Shown: piece by piece, positions 1 to 12,049 of the stretch
Layout of the letters: the number at the start of each line of letters is the position of its first letter
How positions within the stretch are numbered: the first letter of the stretch is position 1
Origin: Thunnus maccoyii
Taxonomy: Eukaryota > Chordata > Actinopteri > Scombriformes > Scombridae
Direction: 5' to 3'
NCBI RefSeq assembly: GCF_910596095.1
Contig: NC_056554.1
Location: forward strand, 5,580,001 to 5,644,000
Length of the DNA: 64,000 nucleotides
Notes under the pieces: model-generated
What the model was told of the DNA's origin: nothing
The model's input: only the letters and a program-made list of their open reading frames with translations
The model's database searches: none
Translations under genes and position numbers: made by a program

Positions 1-1064
1 CACTTTCTGTAATAAAACATCTACAAGCAAAAATCTTATCAAATGAGGGTCCGTGGTTTAATTTGGGTCAGTTTAGGGGTCCTTGATGTGAAAAAGTTTG
101 CCAGCCACTGCTCTAAACAGCCAAAGATATATGTCTGTTGTGTTTTGGGTTGAAGTTGTAGTTTTCTCATAATGAGAAAGTGAACAGACGGCTTCAGTTA
201 TAGCAAAAAGAAAACAAGATATCAGGAGGCGGACGTCAATCTGCACTGACATCACTGGAAATTTCAAGACAAATGTCATTCCTTTGATATACTGACATGA
301 AAATAAGTTCACACATACATCATGGGCACGCATACACACACACACACACACACACAAACGCTGTATCAGCAGGATCCTAAAAGCTATTCATCTCAAGCCA
401 CTGCGCCTAATCCCTCATTATTGCAGTCTGTTCCAAACCACCAGCACTGCTGTTCATACAAACACAGAGAAAAAAAAATAAACCATTAAAATAAAAGTAT
501 GTTCATTTGCACACTCGTCATCATCAATAATCATTTATAACAGCATTTAATTGCATGATGTGGCTATTTCCAGCAGGAATAAAGACACACACACACACAC
601 ACGCACACGCATAGGGAAGCCATGCTGCAGCTGTCCAACTGGCACTGCTTCCCATCCGCCAGCACACAAAAGGAGCCGCAGAAGACTGAAAAACCATGTG
701 TTCCTGTGCACAATGTCACACTATTTGATAATGCCGGTCATTTAGGAAAGCAAGCCAGCATGTGAGAGTTGAATTCGCGGCATATAATCGCTTGTCTTTT
801 GAACACTACACAGATTATACACCGCTGTAACATTGTTTCAGTGCATTCATACCAAGAAGCAGTCCTGAAAACTGGAAAAACAGAAAAAAAAATAGAGTGT
901 ATGGATAAAGCAACGAGAGCAGAGGATGTTTAGAGAAGAAGACTGTTTACCCCCCCTCTCAAGTAGGGTAGAGAGGAGTGGAGGGAGCAGGCTTTGGTTA
1001 CATTATCCCTGTGAGCTAAAATGACCGCCGCCGGGTCACAGACAACATGAGAAGCTCTGCTCAC
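1..1064 (-). other. Left edge: start of intron 1 of the dock11-like gene
   Basis: I see no coding sequence here. The stretch follows the splice donor of the DOCK exon on the minus strand, so it should be the beginning of that gene's first intron. It holds short CA/TG microsatellites at about 333-356 and 586-612. The small open frames on both strands are low-complexity or lack splice signals, and I do not support them as genes. Confidence 0.6.
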
Positions 1065-1169
1065 CACAAGGTCCACGGAGCTCCTCACAGCCTCCGACAC
1101 GCTCTGTCTGACTTCCGCTGCCGTCCCGGGTTTGCTTAACCTCTTGGTGAATTTCCGTACCTCAGACAT
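1065..1169 (-). CDS. dock11: DOCK-C (zizimin) family guanine-exchange factor, first coding exon only, dock11-like
   Basis: This is the first coding exon of a large Rho-GTPase exchange factor of the DOCK9/10/11 group, which activates Cdc42 (and Rac for some members) at membranes. Seen: ATG at 1169 with A at -3, 35 codons beginning [20 protein letters not shown], ending in phase 0 at a GTGAGC donor directly below 1065. The [19 protein letters not shown] opening is the conserved N-terminus of DOCK11 and close relatives; PH, C2/DHR1 and DHR2 domains would be encoded to the left, outside the window. The open frame runs further upstream of this ATG, but that part resembles no DOCK protein and is probably 5' UTR. 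DOCK11 is preferred over DOCK9/10 from remembered sequence only. The gene is head-to-tail with haus4, about 2 kb apart. Confidence 0.72.
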
Positions 1170-1330
1170 AATGCCCCTATGGTTAAAATCCACTTTGTAT
1201 GTCCCGGTGTGAATATGAGCATGCCGCGGTACCGGACGGAGCGGCAGCACTGCTGTTGTGTGACAGCCAGATGTGGGTTGTGTTGGAGGTGAACCAGCCA
1301 GCGGTTCGCGTCGCGAGGCGGGGCCGCTGT

Positions 1331-1374
1331 TACTGCTGCTGCTGCTGCTGCTGGTGCTGGTGATGATGATGATG
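1331..1374. repeat. Trinucleotide repeat (CTG)n then (ATG)n upstream of the dock11-like start
   Basis: A short run of CTG units turns into GTG/ATG units, about 160 bp upstream of the minus-strand DOCK start codon. It probably lies in the 5' UTR or core promoter of that gene. On the plus strand it would encode poly-leucine then poly-methionine, which is low-complexity and not believable as protein. Confidence 0.7.
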
Positions 1375-3245
1375 AGAGGAGAGCAGAGATGGTTTGATAA
1401 AGCGAGATGCTCCGCTCTTACCCGCTTCCCGCCTCTACTCGGTGGAGTGGACTTAACAAAGATCGTCTATGTAAAGAAGACAACAGAGTGAGCGTTACTG
1501 TTCAGTTCAATTCAATTCAGTTTAAAGTGGTTTTATCGACATGAGAAACAGACGTTTACATCGCCAAAGCAATAAAAACGACATAAAATGTACATAAACA
1601 GAAGAATTGTGATTTTGCTGTTATATTAAGTTAAAAAAAGTAACTTTAAACAAAATAAAATGTAGACTTGCAGATAAAAAAATACAAATAAGTGAGAACT
1701 ATATAAAAACTGCCACATTTTTTAAATTAATGTATTTAAAGATATTTGTTCCTTACCCCCAAGGTGTCATCCACATTTTTTTTACAAACACATATTGAAA
1801 TAACAACATTTTTTGTGTGATAATGACAATTGTTCAGTAGGACACATTGAAACTTGCATGAATGGATTTCTTATGAATGACACTACAAAGTAGAAGTTCA
1901 GGACAAATGTAGGCCTACTGTACAGTAAAATACTATATAGGACAATAAACAATTATAATTTCTACAAATTCTGCTTTTAGATCAGTAACAAAAAAATTCT
2001 AGATAATAAATTCAGAGCTTCTTTAAACAGAATATCCTTTAATCGATGATATATTGATTTCTGAAAAAACATGCAAAGACCTTTCTTCTTATTATTCTTT
2101 TTTTTTTTTGGCTCGGTAAACTACTTTTGTAACTTTAATCTGAATTTAAATTATGAGTCAGAATTTGGCTCGATATGCATTCTTATACTGCCATCTTGTG
2201 GAAGATGTAGTGTCCTGCAAGATATTTACTTTATTCTTTTTCACATTTTCATATTGATGCCATTAGTCTGCTATGTAGCGTTTACACCAAATGTATAGCA
2301 TATCAATTATATAGTCACAACCCCTTTTGCAAAGTTTGCATGTTGTTTCATCTTAAAGCTTCATCAGTTCATGAACTGTATATCACCTGCTTTGTAATTC
2401 ATAAAATGTCCTCTAACTTAATAAGGAATCCATGAAGAAATGAAAAATAATGTTTATAGCATCAGTGTTATTTACCAACTACACTATAATTATATACCAA
2501 GAAAGGATTGAAAGGATGCTGCTTACATGGATGAACATGTTTGTATACGTTATCTCAATCACATTACTTTAGTGAGAACAGATGTCAGCTCATAGAAGCA
2601 TGCTACATGAATCAAGGACATGAGTGGTACACAGACTGCAGCTGATGCATTATTGCATGCATTATTATTTTTATTTTCTCCCATGGTTACATTGCAATAT
2701 ATAAAGGTGAGGTAAGGTGTTAAATAACAATTACATGTTTACATAAATATACTGTGACACTTTCATTACAGTGAAGTTAGATTAACAGCCAACAAAAAAA
2801 GCAAACTTTAATCAAGGCAGAGGAACTTTGCAATGTCAGTATGAATATAACGATTCTCACCTCTTTAATCTTACCTAGAAAGCAATTCAAATTGACCATG
2901 TAGTTGCATGCAAGATAGTTCAAGCGGAGCACCACTCCTCGTCTTAAGTTGTAGATTTAAGCAACTACTGTAAAAACTACACAAACAGGTTCTTGTTTAA
3001 ACAAAACAAGTAGAGCAGAAATGCTGATTACCATGGTGATGCACTGAAGAGGCTTGACAGCTTTGAGAAAACTGAATTTATTGAAGTAATTTAAACATTT
3101 TAAGTTATGAGCTCTCAAGAGGAGCATTCTGTTAGCCTACTCCCAGCTGTACGTGCTACATAGTTACTGTCCAAATACCAGCATGTCATTGTGAGCCATG
3201 ACACACTGAAAAGGGAACAGCTGGCCTCTGCATCAGATATGATCT
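1375..3245. other. Intergenic, dock11-like 5' end to haus4 3' end; holds one dispersed-repeat tail
   Basis: AT-rich sequence with no supported gene. At about 1500-1590 it carries a motif that recurs across fish genomes (CAATTCAATTCAGTTTAAAG, then a GACATGAGAAACAGACG block and TTTACATCGCCAAAGCAATA). I read this as the tail of a SINE or LINE. The haus4 3' UTR should start at 3245 and run to lower coordinates. I did not fix its poly(A) site. Confidence 0.45.
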
Positions 3246-6200
3246 TCACTTGTTATTGTACTTGGTGAGTTCCTTCAGAGCCCAGTTTTTCACTTCTATC
3301 TCCTGTCTTATTTTGCAGTACTCCTCGGCAAGGGCCTCAAATTCCTTTCCCAAGATCTCAAAGGAGGCTAGTTTTAACTCCATAGACTGCTTCTCCACCT
3401 GACAGTCCTTTAGCTCAGACTCCAGCTTCCCCCTGCAGGTGAGGTTCAAGAAGAACAGCATGTTAGATTCAACCATAGCTGTTTCTATAACCTCTCTGAA
3501 AGTTTGGATCAGGAAATTATGGTTCAAATTCCAAGAGCATTTAAATGACAAACACAAACATAAATAGTTAGAGATCAGCAAATAGCCTCTTGCCTTATTT
3601 TTCTATGAGCAGATATTGAGTCGGCTGTGTACGTGTCCAGCTGGATTTCCACCATCTCAGTCCTTTGAAGGAAGAGGAGAAAGACAGAAATTAATGTCTG
3701 CTTTATTGATGTGTAGAATGACTGTATACCAGAAATGCACTGATACTTTGGCATTGCATTCAATCATACCAGCTGATACAACTTTTTTAAATAAATATTT
3801 TAACAGTCAAACATAATTATAACTCACAATATTTAGCTGAGAGGTTTTCTAGTTACATCACTTGAAACAACTGTCAGAATGCCTGTAAATGTATAGAATG
3901 TTAAATGTATTTATAGAGACAAAGCATTAAAACCTCCTTACTTGATCTTCTGTATGAGTAATTCACATTTGCCTTCAAAGTAGTCCAACTTCTTCCTGTC
4001 CAAGTCTGCCTGGATCCTCAGTCTGTGGTCCAAGATGAGAGACTGCAGAAGCTGAATACATTTAGTCAGCTCCTGCACAGACACAACAAGTCAGTCAGAA
4101 AGAGGAGAAAGAAAAAGCAGAAGGTAAAATATCCCACATTTATGCTACGTACACATGTGATCATTTTTAAGGATTTCATTTGGGAAACTATTTCCAGTGA
4201 GTGAACTTCTTCAATCAATCAATTTGATAACCTTCCAAAAACAGAGGAGACTTATGAGGTTACTTACAGAGAGGTAGAGCTGCACCTGTCTTTGCAGCAG
4301 GACTGTGTTTTCCTGGCAGATCTCCTTTAAACTCTCCGCTCTTTTCTTCTCTTTGTCCAGTTGGGCAGACAGATGAGACAACTTGCTGTTCTTCAGACCC
4401 TCACTCTCATTCTCTAGAGGAGATGACAAAACAACATGTTGGTCACATGTTTATATAGAACATATGAAGGTTGTAAAGGTGAATGAGGGGTTTTACTGGT
4501 AGAAATAGATAAATCAGTGTTTAGAGACTGTACCACATTCAGGTTGGCAGTAGGAGAGGAGGCTCAGACACTTTTTCTTTAGATGTTTCTCCAGCTCTCT
4601 GGGTAGACTCTGTTTCATTCTTTTCACATTCTGGTAAAAATAAATACAGCATTGACAGGCAAAACACACATCTTGTACTGATAATCAATATAAAAAGAGG
4701 TTTGGTGCCAATTTTATTTTCCTGCTCTTATACCACTAAACATATTTTGCCATGAGATCAGAACTAATTTCAGTTAGGTTATACAAATCCACACATAATC
4801 ACAAAAAAAACAAGAATTTACCTCTAAGTATGTGGGTATTTTTATGACTCACCTTCTCTAATGGCATGAGCTCCATCACCTGTTGGGGGTTCAGGCCCAG
4901 AACAGAGGGCTGGTCCTGGTTGATAGTGCTACTGGGATCCAGCTGTCTGACACACTGAGCCACCAAGAGACACTTCTCCATCGTCGCATAGAACTACACA
5001 CACACACACAATCACACACACACACCAACAACCAAAGCAAGTGTTACATGACAGTTATTGTGTATTTTTATCTTGTATGAAATGAGTGTCATCGCTCTCT
5101 AAAATACTGCTGATTTTTGCGTCCTGGACAGCAGTCTACAGTAAACATGATGTGCACACATCATATTACAAGGTAGATTTCTGGGTACTGAGATTCAAAT
5201 GTTTCAGTTTTCTTTAGCTGCCATTTGGAGCTGACTACATGCAAGAGAAGTCATTTAGTGAGGCCTTAATGACCAAAAATACACATGCAATGCATGCACA
5301 ATGAATGTGTGAATGAGTAGTGTACGTAAAGTGTACCATGTTCTGGTCAGGGGGTACGGTGGTATGTTGCTTCCTGACACAGTGGTCCTGGATCATCTCT
5401 TGCAGCCCTTTGTGGAGGCTCTCAGATCGCAGCCAGAGACGCCTCTGGCCCTGCAGCCTCTGCTCAGCCTGGAGAAAAGCAGCCACATGTGTAAGCACAT
5501 AATCATGGATATACAAAACCTAAAGTCAGATCTGTGCAGGAGGAGAAATCCATGTTACTGCAATTCTTACTTGTTGCCAGTAGAGGTCGGTAAGTCACTT
5601 CTTACAGTGCAATTAAATATCAATAACTAAGCAGCAAATCCAACAGGCTTATACAGTACCAGTCAAAAGTTTGGATACACCTACTCATTCAATTTTCAAT
5701 ATAATTTTTACTATTTGGGTCATTCCATCTCATCTCAGACAGGATTCAGCGAAGTAATTGCAGCACCATCTCAGAATTTGTTTGTTTGTCTATATATTAT
5801 ATTTTATTTATTATCTTTATTATAAATCCATTTTTGCACCCATATGGTATCAATCATTATCTTTTCTTCAAATACAATCTTTTATTAATTTTGTTCCAAT
5901 ATTTGAGGTCTCTACCACCAATGGACATGAATATATTATGAATAAAACAAGGCATGGTAGCATTTCCATAAGACCAAAATGGTATGTGGGGTAGCTAGTA
6001 GGAACATGAAAATGTATGTGGAAGTAGCTTAATTTATGGTCATTTAGTGTACAAAGTGCCAATGTCCTTCCATGTTCTCTTCATAGATAAATACACATAG
6101 TTAAAGGCATTGTTATAACTCTAGGGGGAAAAAAAACCGTCCATAATGAAGAAGCAGGGTCTTCCCTTATTATCTGTATTCATGTGCGTCCCAGCCTCTG

Positions 6201-9200
6201 AAATATTGATTAGGGTAAAAGAAATACATGTTTTCTGTAGGTTCATTTTACTATAAGTCATCAATAAATAATTAATAAACACATGCAACCTTTTATGTGG
6301 AAACACATTCAGATACTCCCACTGGAGCTTGAGAGGGCCATTTATATACCACTTATTCCTCCTTATGCCAGAGGTTTTATCTAAATATTTCACTTATTTT
6401 CAATATCCAGGACCTTACCAGAGACACAATCCCATCTCAAATGCCCTTTATTCCAATGAACATACTGAAAACATGTTTATCCTTTATTTCTTACAATTCC
6501 TATGACTCAGGAATTCAATAATCATGGAGATACTGAGGCAAAAAATGTAATCCTGAAATGGACATTTTTCTGCCATAAGTAAAGTATCTTTCAAATCTGT
6601 GTCTATTTTTGTATGAAGGAAAAACAGAAGGACATTAGCATTTTTGACCCTTAATAATCATACATCAAAAAATGTCCATGTACATTTTCATGCTCCCACT
6701 AGCTACCCCACATATCATTTTGAAATGACCAAAATATGCCACCATGCTTTGTTTTATTCATAATATCTTCATATCCATTGGTGGTAGAGACCTCAAATAT
6801 TGACAAAAAGTTAATAAAAGATTGTTTTTAAAGAAAAAATAATGATTGATATCATATTGGTGCAAAAATGTGGGTTTGTAGTAACCTCAATATCACTCTC
6901 GTTTAGGAATTTTGCACTTTTTTCCAAATCTAGGGCCTTATAAACATAAAATGGCATGCAGTACAGGCTTTTAATGGTTTTGGCATACAGAACACATGCT
7001 TGTCTTCTATCCTACAATGACTGGCGAGGCTAAGAACAATCCTTGTCAAGATATTAATGCCCAAACATGGCTTCCCAGACAAGGCGTTTTTGAGGCTATA
7101 AAGAGTAAATAATAGCAAGGGCTGAAAAATATGAAAACACAGAATTTGAACAGAAATATTTTACAGGCCTTAGTTTTGGGACCATTCATGATATAGACAA
7201 GGTCTGAACAAAAACTGAGACGGTGCTGCAACAACCTTATCTGATTTGACACAAAATGACCCATTTTTTACATTGTAGAACAACACTGAAGACATCAAAA
7301 ATATAAAAGTAACACATATGGAATCATGTAGCAAACAAAGTGTTACACAAACTAAAGTATGTTTCATATTTTAGATTCCTCAAAGTGTTTGCTTTGCACT
7401 CCTGACATTCTCTCAACCAGCTTCATGAGGTTGTCACCTGGAATGGTTTTCAATGAACAGGGGTGCCTTGTCAAAAGTTAACCGGTGGAATTTCTTGCCT
7501 CCTTAATGTGTTTGAGACCATCAGTTTTGTTGTGCTGAGGTAGTGTTGGTATACAGCAAATGGCCCTATTCCACTAATGTAGTAATCCTTGTTATGGCTA
7601 GAACTGCTCAACTAAGTAAAGAGAAACGACAATCATCATTTCTTTAAGACATGAAGCCTGTCAATCCAGAAAATTTCAACAACCTTGAAAGTTTCTTCAA
7701 GTGCAGTCGCCTAAACCATCAAACGCTATGATGACACCGGCTCTCAAGAGGACCGCCCCAGGTAAGGAGGATCAAGGGTTATCTCTGCTGCAGAGGATAA
7801 GTTCATTAGAGTTACCAGCTTTAGAAATCACCAATTAACTGCACCTCAGATTAGAGCGCTCACCAATGCTTCCCAGAGTTCAAGCAGCAGACACATCTCG
7901 ACATCAACTGTTCAGAGGAGACTGTGTGAATCGGGCCTTTATGGTCGATTTGCTGCAAAGAAACAACTACTGAGAGACACCAATAAGAAGAAGAGAATTG
8001 CTTGTGCCAAGAAACACAAGGAATGGACATTAGACCAGTGAAAATCTGTACTTTGGTCTGATGAGTACACATTTGACATTTTTGGTTCCAGCTGTCGTGT
8101 ATTAGTGTGATGGTGTGATGGTGTGTATGTGTGTGTGTGGGGGGGGCTTTGCTGCTGGCACTGTTGGTCATTTATTCAGAATTCAAGGCACACTCAACCA
8201 GCATGGCTACCACAACATTCTGCAGCGAGACGCCATCCCATCTGGTTTGTGCTAGGACCTTTTTTTGCTCAACAAGACAGTGACCTTAAACACACCTCCA
8301 GGCTCTGTCAGGGCTATTTGACTAAAAAGCAGAGTGATGGAGCGCTGCATCAGGTGACCTGGCCTCCACATTCACCCAGTTGAGATGGTTTGGGATGAGT
8401 GAGTGAAATAAAAGTAGCTAACAAGTGCTCAGAATATGTGGGAACTCCTTTAAGACAGATAGAAAAGCATCCAACCTCATGAAGCTGGTTAAGATATTGC
8501 TAACAGTATGCAAAGCTGTCATCAAAGCAAACAGTGGCTACTTTGAGGAATCTAAAATAAGAAAGATGTTTTGATTTCTTTAACATGTTTTTGTTTACTA
8601 CACAATTCCATATGTGTTATTATATAGTCTTGATGTCTTCAGTATTGTTATACAATGTAGAAAATAGTAAAACTAAAGAAAAACCCTTGAATGAGAAGGT
8701 GTGTTCAAACTTTACACAGGTACTTTAGCTGTTCGGTCCAACTTTAGTTTACTTTGCTGCATCATGGTAACACTGCACTGTGCATTGCAAATGTGTTTGT
8801 CAAATGTGGAAGATATTGACAGTGTGAGCACAGTGTCTACTGATACCTTGTCCAGCTCTGTTTTCAGTGGGACAGTGAGTCCAGTTTGGTCCACATGTTG
8901 TGCCAGGGTGGCCAGGAGTTTACAGAACTGAGGGTTCTGGGTCAGGTCCTCCTCTGTCATGTCACACAGTGGGAAGGAGGCGAGAACTGGGTGGGAGGAC
9001 AGTATATATAACGTTACATTAAATGATGTAAAGCGATGTAAATCACTGTCTGGAGATTCACAACAGCACAACTCTACAAATGTGACTAAATACATACTAC
9101 TAGCTACCTTCAAATTCAGCCAACGTAGCCTACTTTCACATTAACCCATAGAAAATATTACTTTTGTCATGCACGGCATTAATTTGTCTGAAATAAATTA

Positions 9201-9341
9201 GATTGCAAGCCCCCATTTCTATATTTTATCATAGAGAGTTAACAACAGTTAACGTAGTAAGCTTGTTTTCTTACCCTGTTGATGCAAACTGTCTCCCTTC
9301 CCAAGCGATGAAACGTTTGTAGACTCTGGAGCAGCAGACAT
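3246..9341 (-). CDS. haus4: HAUS augmin-like complex subunit 4, complete, nine exons
   Basis: Subunit of the eight-protein augmin complex, which binds spindle microtubules and recruits gamma-tubulin for branching nucleation. Coding exons (minus): 9341-9275, 8986-8847, 5468-5337, 4993-4853, 4630-4534, 4413-4268, 4072-3942, 3662-3594, 3432-3246. They total 1110 nt, 369 aa, against 363 in human HAUS4, and all phases join. Matching blocks to human: [16 protein letters not shown] then [10 protein letters not shown] near the N-terminus, [16 protein letters not shown] in the middle, [14 protein letters not shown], and the C-terminal [16 protein letters not shown] followed by NWALKEL. The second half is mostly heptad-rich coiled coil, as in the family. 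Start chosen at 9341 (MSAAPEST...) because it splices cleanly into exon 2. Intron 8 (3433-3593) appears to use a GC donor (AAG|GCAAGA). Intron 2 (5469-8846) is enlarged by nested transposons. Confidence 0.95.
5652..8727. mobile_element. Old Tc1/mariner-type transposon in haus4 intron 2, decayed
   Basis: The ends are inverted: the left begins TACAGTACCAGTCAAAAGTT and the right end, read in reverse, is TAAAGTACCTGTGTAAAGTT followed by the same CACACCTTCTCATTC-type block. Between about 7370 and 8560 lie the sub-terminal blocks and a decayed Tc1 transposase on the plus strand. Recognisable pieces are a helix-turn-helix part (DRPR, then [15 protein letters not shown]), [29 protein letters not shown] and [12 protein letters not shown]. 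Several in-frame stops and frame changes are visible, including a stop just after [10 protein letters not shown], so it cannot encode an active transposase. A separate inverted-repeat element is inserted at 5716-7263. Confidence 0.85.
5716..7263. mobile_element. Non-autonomous inverted-repeat DNA element nested in the Tc1 copy
   Basis: Both ends read TGGGTCATT inward and continue with related sequence for about 75 bp, sharing TGCAGCACC(A/G)TCTCAG and GTCTATAT blocks. Further in, two arms of roughly 200 bp, 5810-6015 and 6682-6885, are near reverse complements of each other, sharing the blocks TTGGTGGTAGAGACCTCAAA and GTGGGGTAGCTAGT in opposite senses. Outside the element the Tc1 sequence resumes on both sides (ACTATTT before, TTTTTACATTG after), so it landed in a pre-existing Tc1. 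No transposase is evident. I cannot assign the superfamily with confidence. Confidence 0.75.
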
Positions 9342-12049
9342 TTCCGGCTGAATTGTGCTCCTAATTCACCTAAAAAGCTGTCAGTTTGAGGATTTCTGAA
9401 GACTTTTCTCGCTAACAGAAAGGAAAATACGACACGACATGAAAATGTGTACTTCCTGAATCAAGTAGCGCGCGTCTGCAGGGAGCGTTCTTATTGGTTA
9501 ACTGACCCGCGTGATCAATCCACGTTCTGCCTACCAGCGAGAACTGTATATGGGCCGATAGTCTATAATAAATATACATAATAATAACATTCTCAACAAC
9601 CATATTCATTTTAAAATATATTAATATTGCTATATTTTTTTAAATGTTTTTTTAAATAGAAGTAATGTTATATTATATTCAGGATTTTTTTTTTAAAAAG
9701 TGGCAGAAATCCTTTCAACATTCCTTAAGAGTTCATTTAAAACACTGAAAACAAGTGAAAAGCATTAGAAGTGGATACCAACAACATGAAAAGCACATAA
9801 TTTACAATAATTCCAAACAACCCAGTCAGGGGTTTCATGGTGGATTGAATAAAGTAGAATCATAGCAATGTTGTTGTAACACCACAGACGTAAACCACAG
9901 AAAAATAAATGGTGCATTACTGAGTGTTAGGCTTGATTTAGAACTGACAGAGCAAGAGACCTTTTATCTTCACACACAAAGTATCTGATGTCAGTATCAA
10001 GGGTCGGAAATAGCCCATGTGTGTGCCCATAAATTCTCTGCACTTCTCACAATCATAAGTACTTGAGAGGAGTCAAGGCATGCACTTGTGTTACACCAGG
10101 CATTCCTCAAACATACATTCTCCATAGTGTGAATGAATTTCATAAATGATCTAAATGCTAGTTCATGCGTCATGCCAGTTCTGGGATAGTCAATTCTAGA
10201 AAATGTCAATATGTCCCAAAGCTGAGAAGATCTTTTGATAATATGGATGTATGTGTTTATGGTCAAAACTTGTTTTATCTATCAGTGTCACACTAATAAG
10301 GAGAGGACAGTGTTTGTGCCGTTGGACGTCTCTGCTCCTGGTGTGGTGGTGAAAACTCACACTGCTGCTCTCATGCCTGTGGTCAAGGCTGTCAATGTGT
10401 CCCCCGTGTGTGAGGTAAAAGTCTTACAGCATATCGTGTGGCTGCAGGTTGAAGTTGAGAGATATGGACTGTTAAACCTTTTTGACAAGGGACCCAAGTT
10501 AGGCAAATTCAGTCTTAAAAGATGGATTTTCTTAATTTTAGAAACCCAAACGAGCCTACAGTCAAATTAGGGTTCTGATTTGTAGTTTAGACATTGCAGT
10601 TTCAAAATAAGATAAAACAATAAAGCATTTAATTACAAAAAAATCCAAATGATTGAGGACATTTGAGAACATCAGTCATGTGTTGTCAATGTTGTAATCA
10701 AAGGGCCTTAGGCAAAAACAAGCACAGTGTTATATTCCATCTTTTCTTTACATTACACCTCAAGCTGGACTGAGTTTGAATGTCATGGCTGGTGTTTGGT
10801 GGCTTGTTTTCATTAATCTCGGAGGGTGGTTTCTGTTGCCATGTGGTCATCATCCTCATAATCCTCAACATCATCATCATAGATGTGATATTTTCTTGCC
10901 AGCAGCTGCCAGTGCTGGCAGTGCAGCTAAGGTGCTCTACTAGAGCTTGTTGAACTTTCAGGCAGATGTGATTTTGCAAGCAGAAGTCTTGTTTTGTTTT
11001 AATAAATGCCAATAAAGTTTTAATATTTCTCACTATTTGGTTTTGCCGTGCCAGATTTGTGTAACTTTTTTGCTGCAGTGGCAAAGAAAATGAATTCAAA
11101 GTAAAGTGGAAATATTGTACTACGAGTGAAGTCTGCTGGAGCGTCACTAGCAGGGGGTTAGTAAGGTAGGCGGATGACTATGGCTCACAATTGAAATAAA
11201 ATTACATAATACGCCTTGTCATTTGTTGGGCTTTCTGGCTGTTGCGTTCAAAAGCACTCACCTATCTTTTATTGTCAATCATATCTATTCTGAGCCTTTT
11301 TTGTCTTCCTTTGTGATGCACGATTTCAGCAGTCTTTTGTGTCAAGAGCCAGTCTAGTTTCCGTTACGTTCTCCTGTTCATATTGAATCTGGGGTTCCGC
11401 AATTGTGAGTATTCCTGCACTGTGTGGCTTTCTACCATGACCTCTGGCCTCTCATGTGTGCTTCTCACAGCTGTTTCCTCGCAACAGTCCTTGACCATAT
11501 CTGGTCCTCTTGGTGCTGCATTCCTGGTACTTTGTAACCATACCCTTATCTAACTTTGCCCACACAGTTTCATACTTCTTTACTCATCATTCTTCTGCAA
11601 TATGATGTGATCAGCCATAACTTGATGGGTCTAAACAAGATGACAAAATGTGAAAATGAGTATAAAAGAAAATCCTACACCAGTGTTGTTAGGGTGCTTC
11701 CAGCATGTGATGTAAGTTTTGCTTGGTAAATAGTATGTGTAGTAACTTCACTAGAGTGCTGTTTACACAATGGCTGGTGGTCCTCACTCATCAATGAGTG
11801 GGCAAAATTAGATGTGGGAGCCAGTCAATTTGAGTAAGATTCTAATTGACAAGAGATAAAACCAATGGATTGTGTAAGGATGCAACTCTTTGGATTTTAT
11901 TGGTCACACTTATGGACCAACCCTTATTTGATAAACCAATTAATGGAGGCTAGAATTGATTGCCCAGGTCTTTGACCAATTATAAGCCTGTGTTTCCTAA
12001 AGGGCGGCTCTTTGCCATGGAGGGGTGGGGTGTTTGAGGTCATTCAGTC
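9342..12049. other. Intergenic, haus4 promoter side to fxr2 promoter; two weak exon-like islands
   Basis: haus4 and fxr2 are divergent here. 9342-9560 is the probable haus4 promoter and 5' UTR. The rest is AT-rich. Two islands look exon-like without a gene I can name: 10286-10414 on plus, described separately, and about 10805-10925 on minus. The minus island can be read in one frame as a short acidic segment rich in Asp and Glu ending in ATETTLRD and a stop. I do not call either a gene. Confidence 0.4.
10286..10414 (+). other. Orphan exon-like segment, 43 codons, product unknown
   Basis: Seen: a pyrimidine-rich tract ending ATCTATCAG, then 129 nt open in one frame (beginning CHTNKERTVFVPLDVSAPGV, ending VSPVCE), then GAG|GTAAAA. 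It starts and ends in phase 0, so it behaves like a spliceable cassette. I do not recognise the peptide. No partner exon was found in the surrounding 2 kb. It could be an exon of an unannotated gene, a relic of a lost gene, or chance. Confidence 0.25.

Noticed and set aside
1170-1250. Extended start for the dock11-like protein (MLPLRPV...)
   Set aside because: The extra residues match no DOCK protein, while the ATG at 1169 begins the conserved N-terminus.
8123-8383. An 86-codon plus-strand gene with a Trp/Cys-rich start
   Set aside because: It is a fragment of the decayed Tc1 transposase region read in a chance frame.
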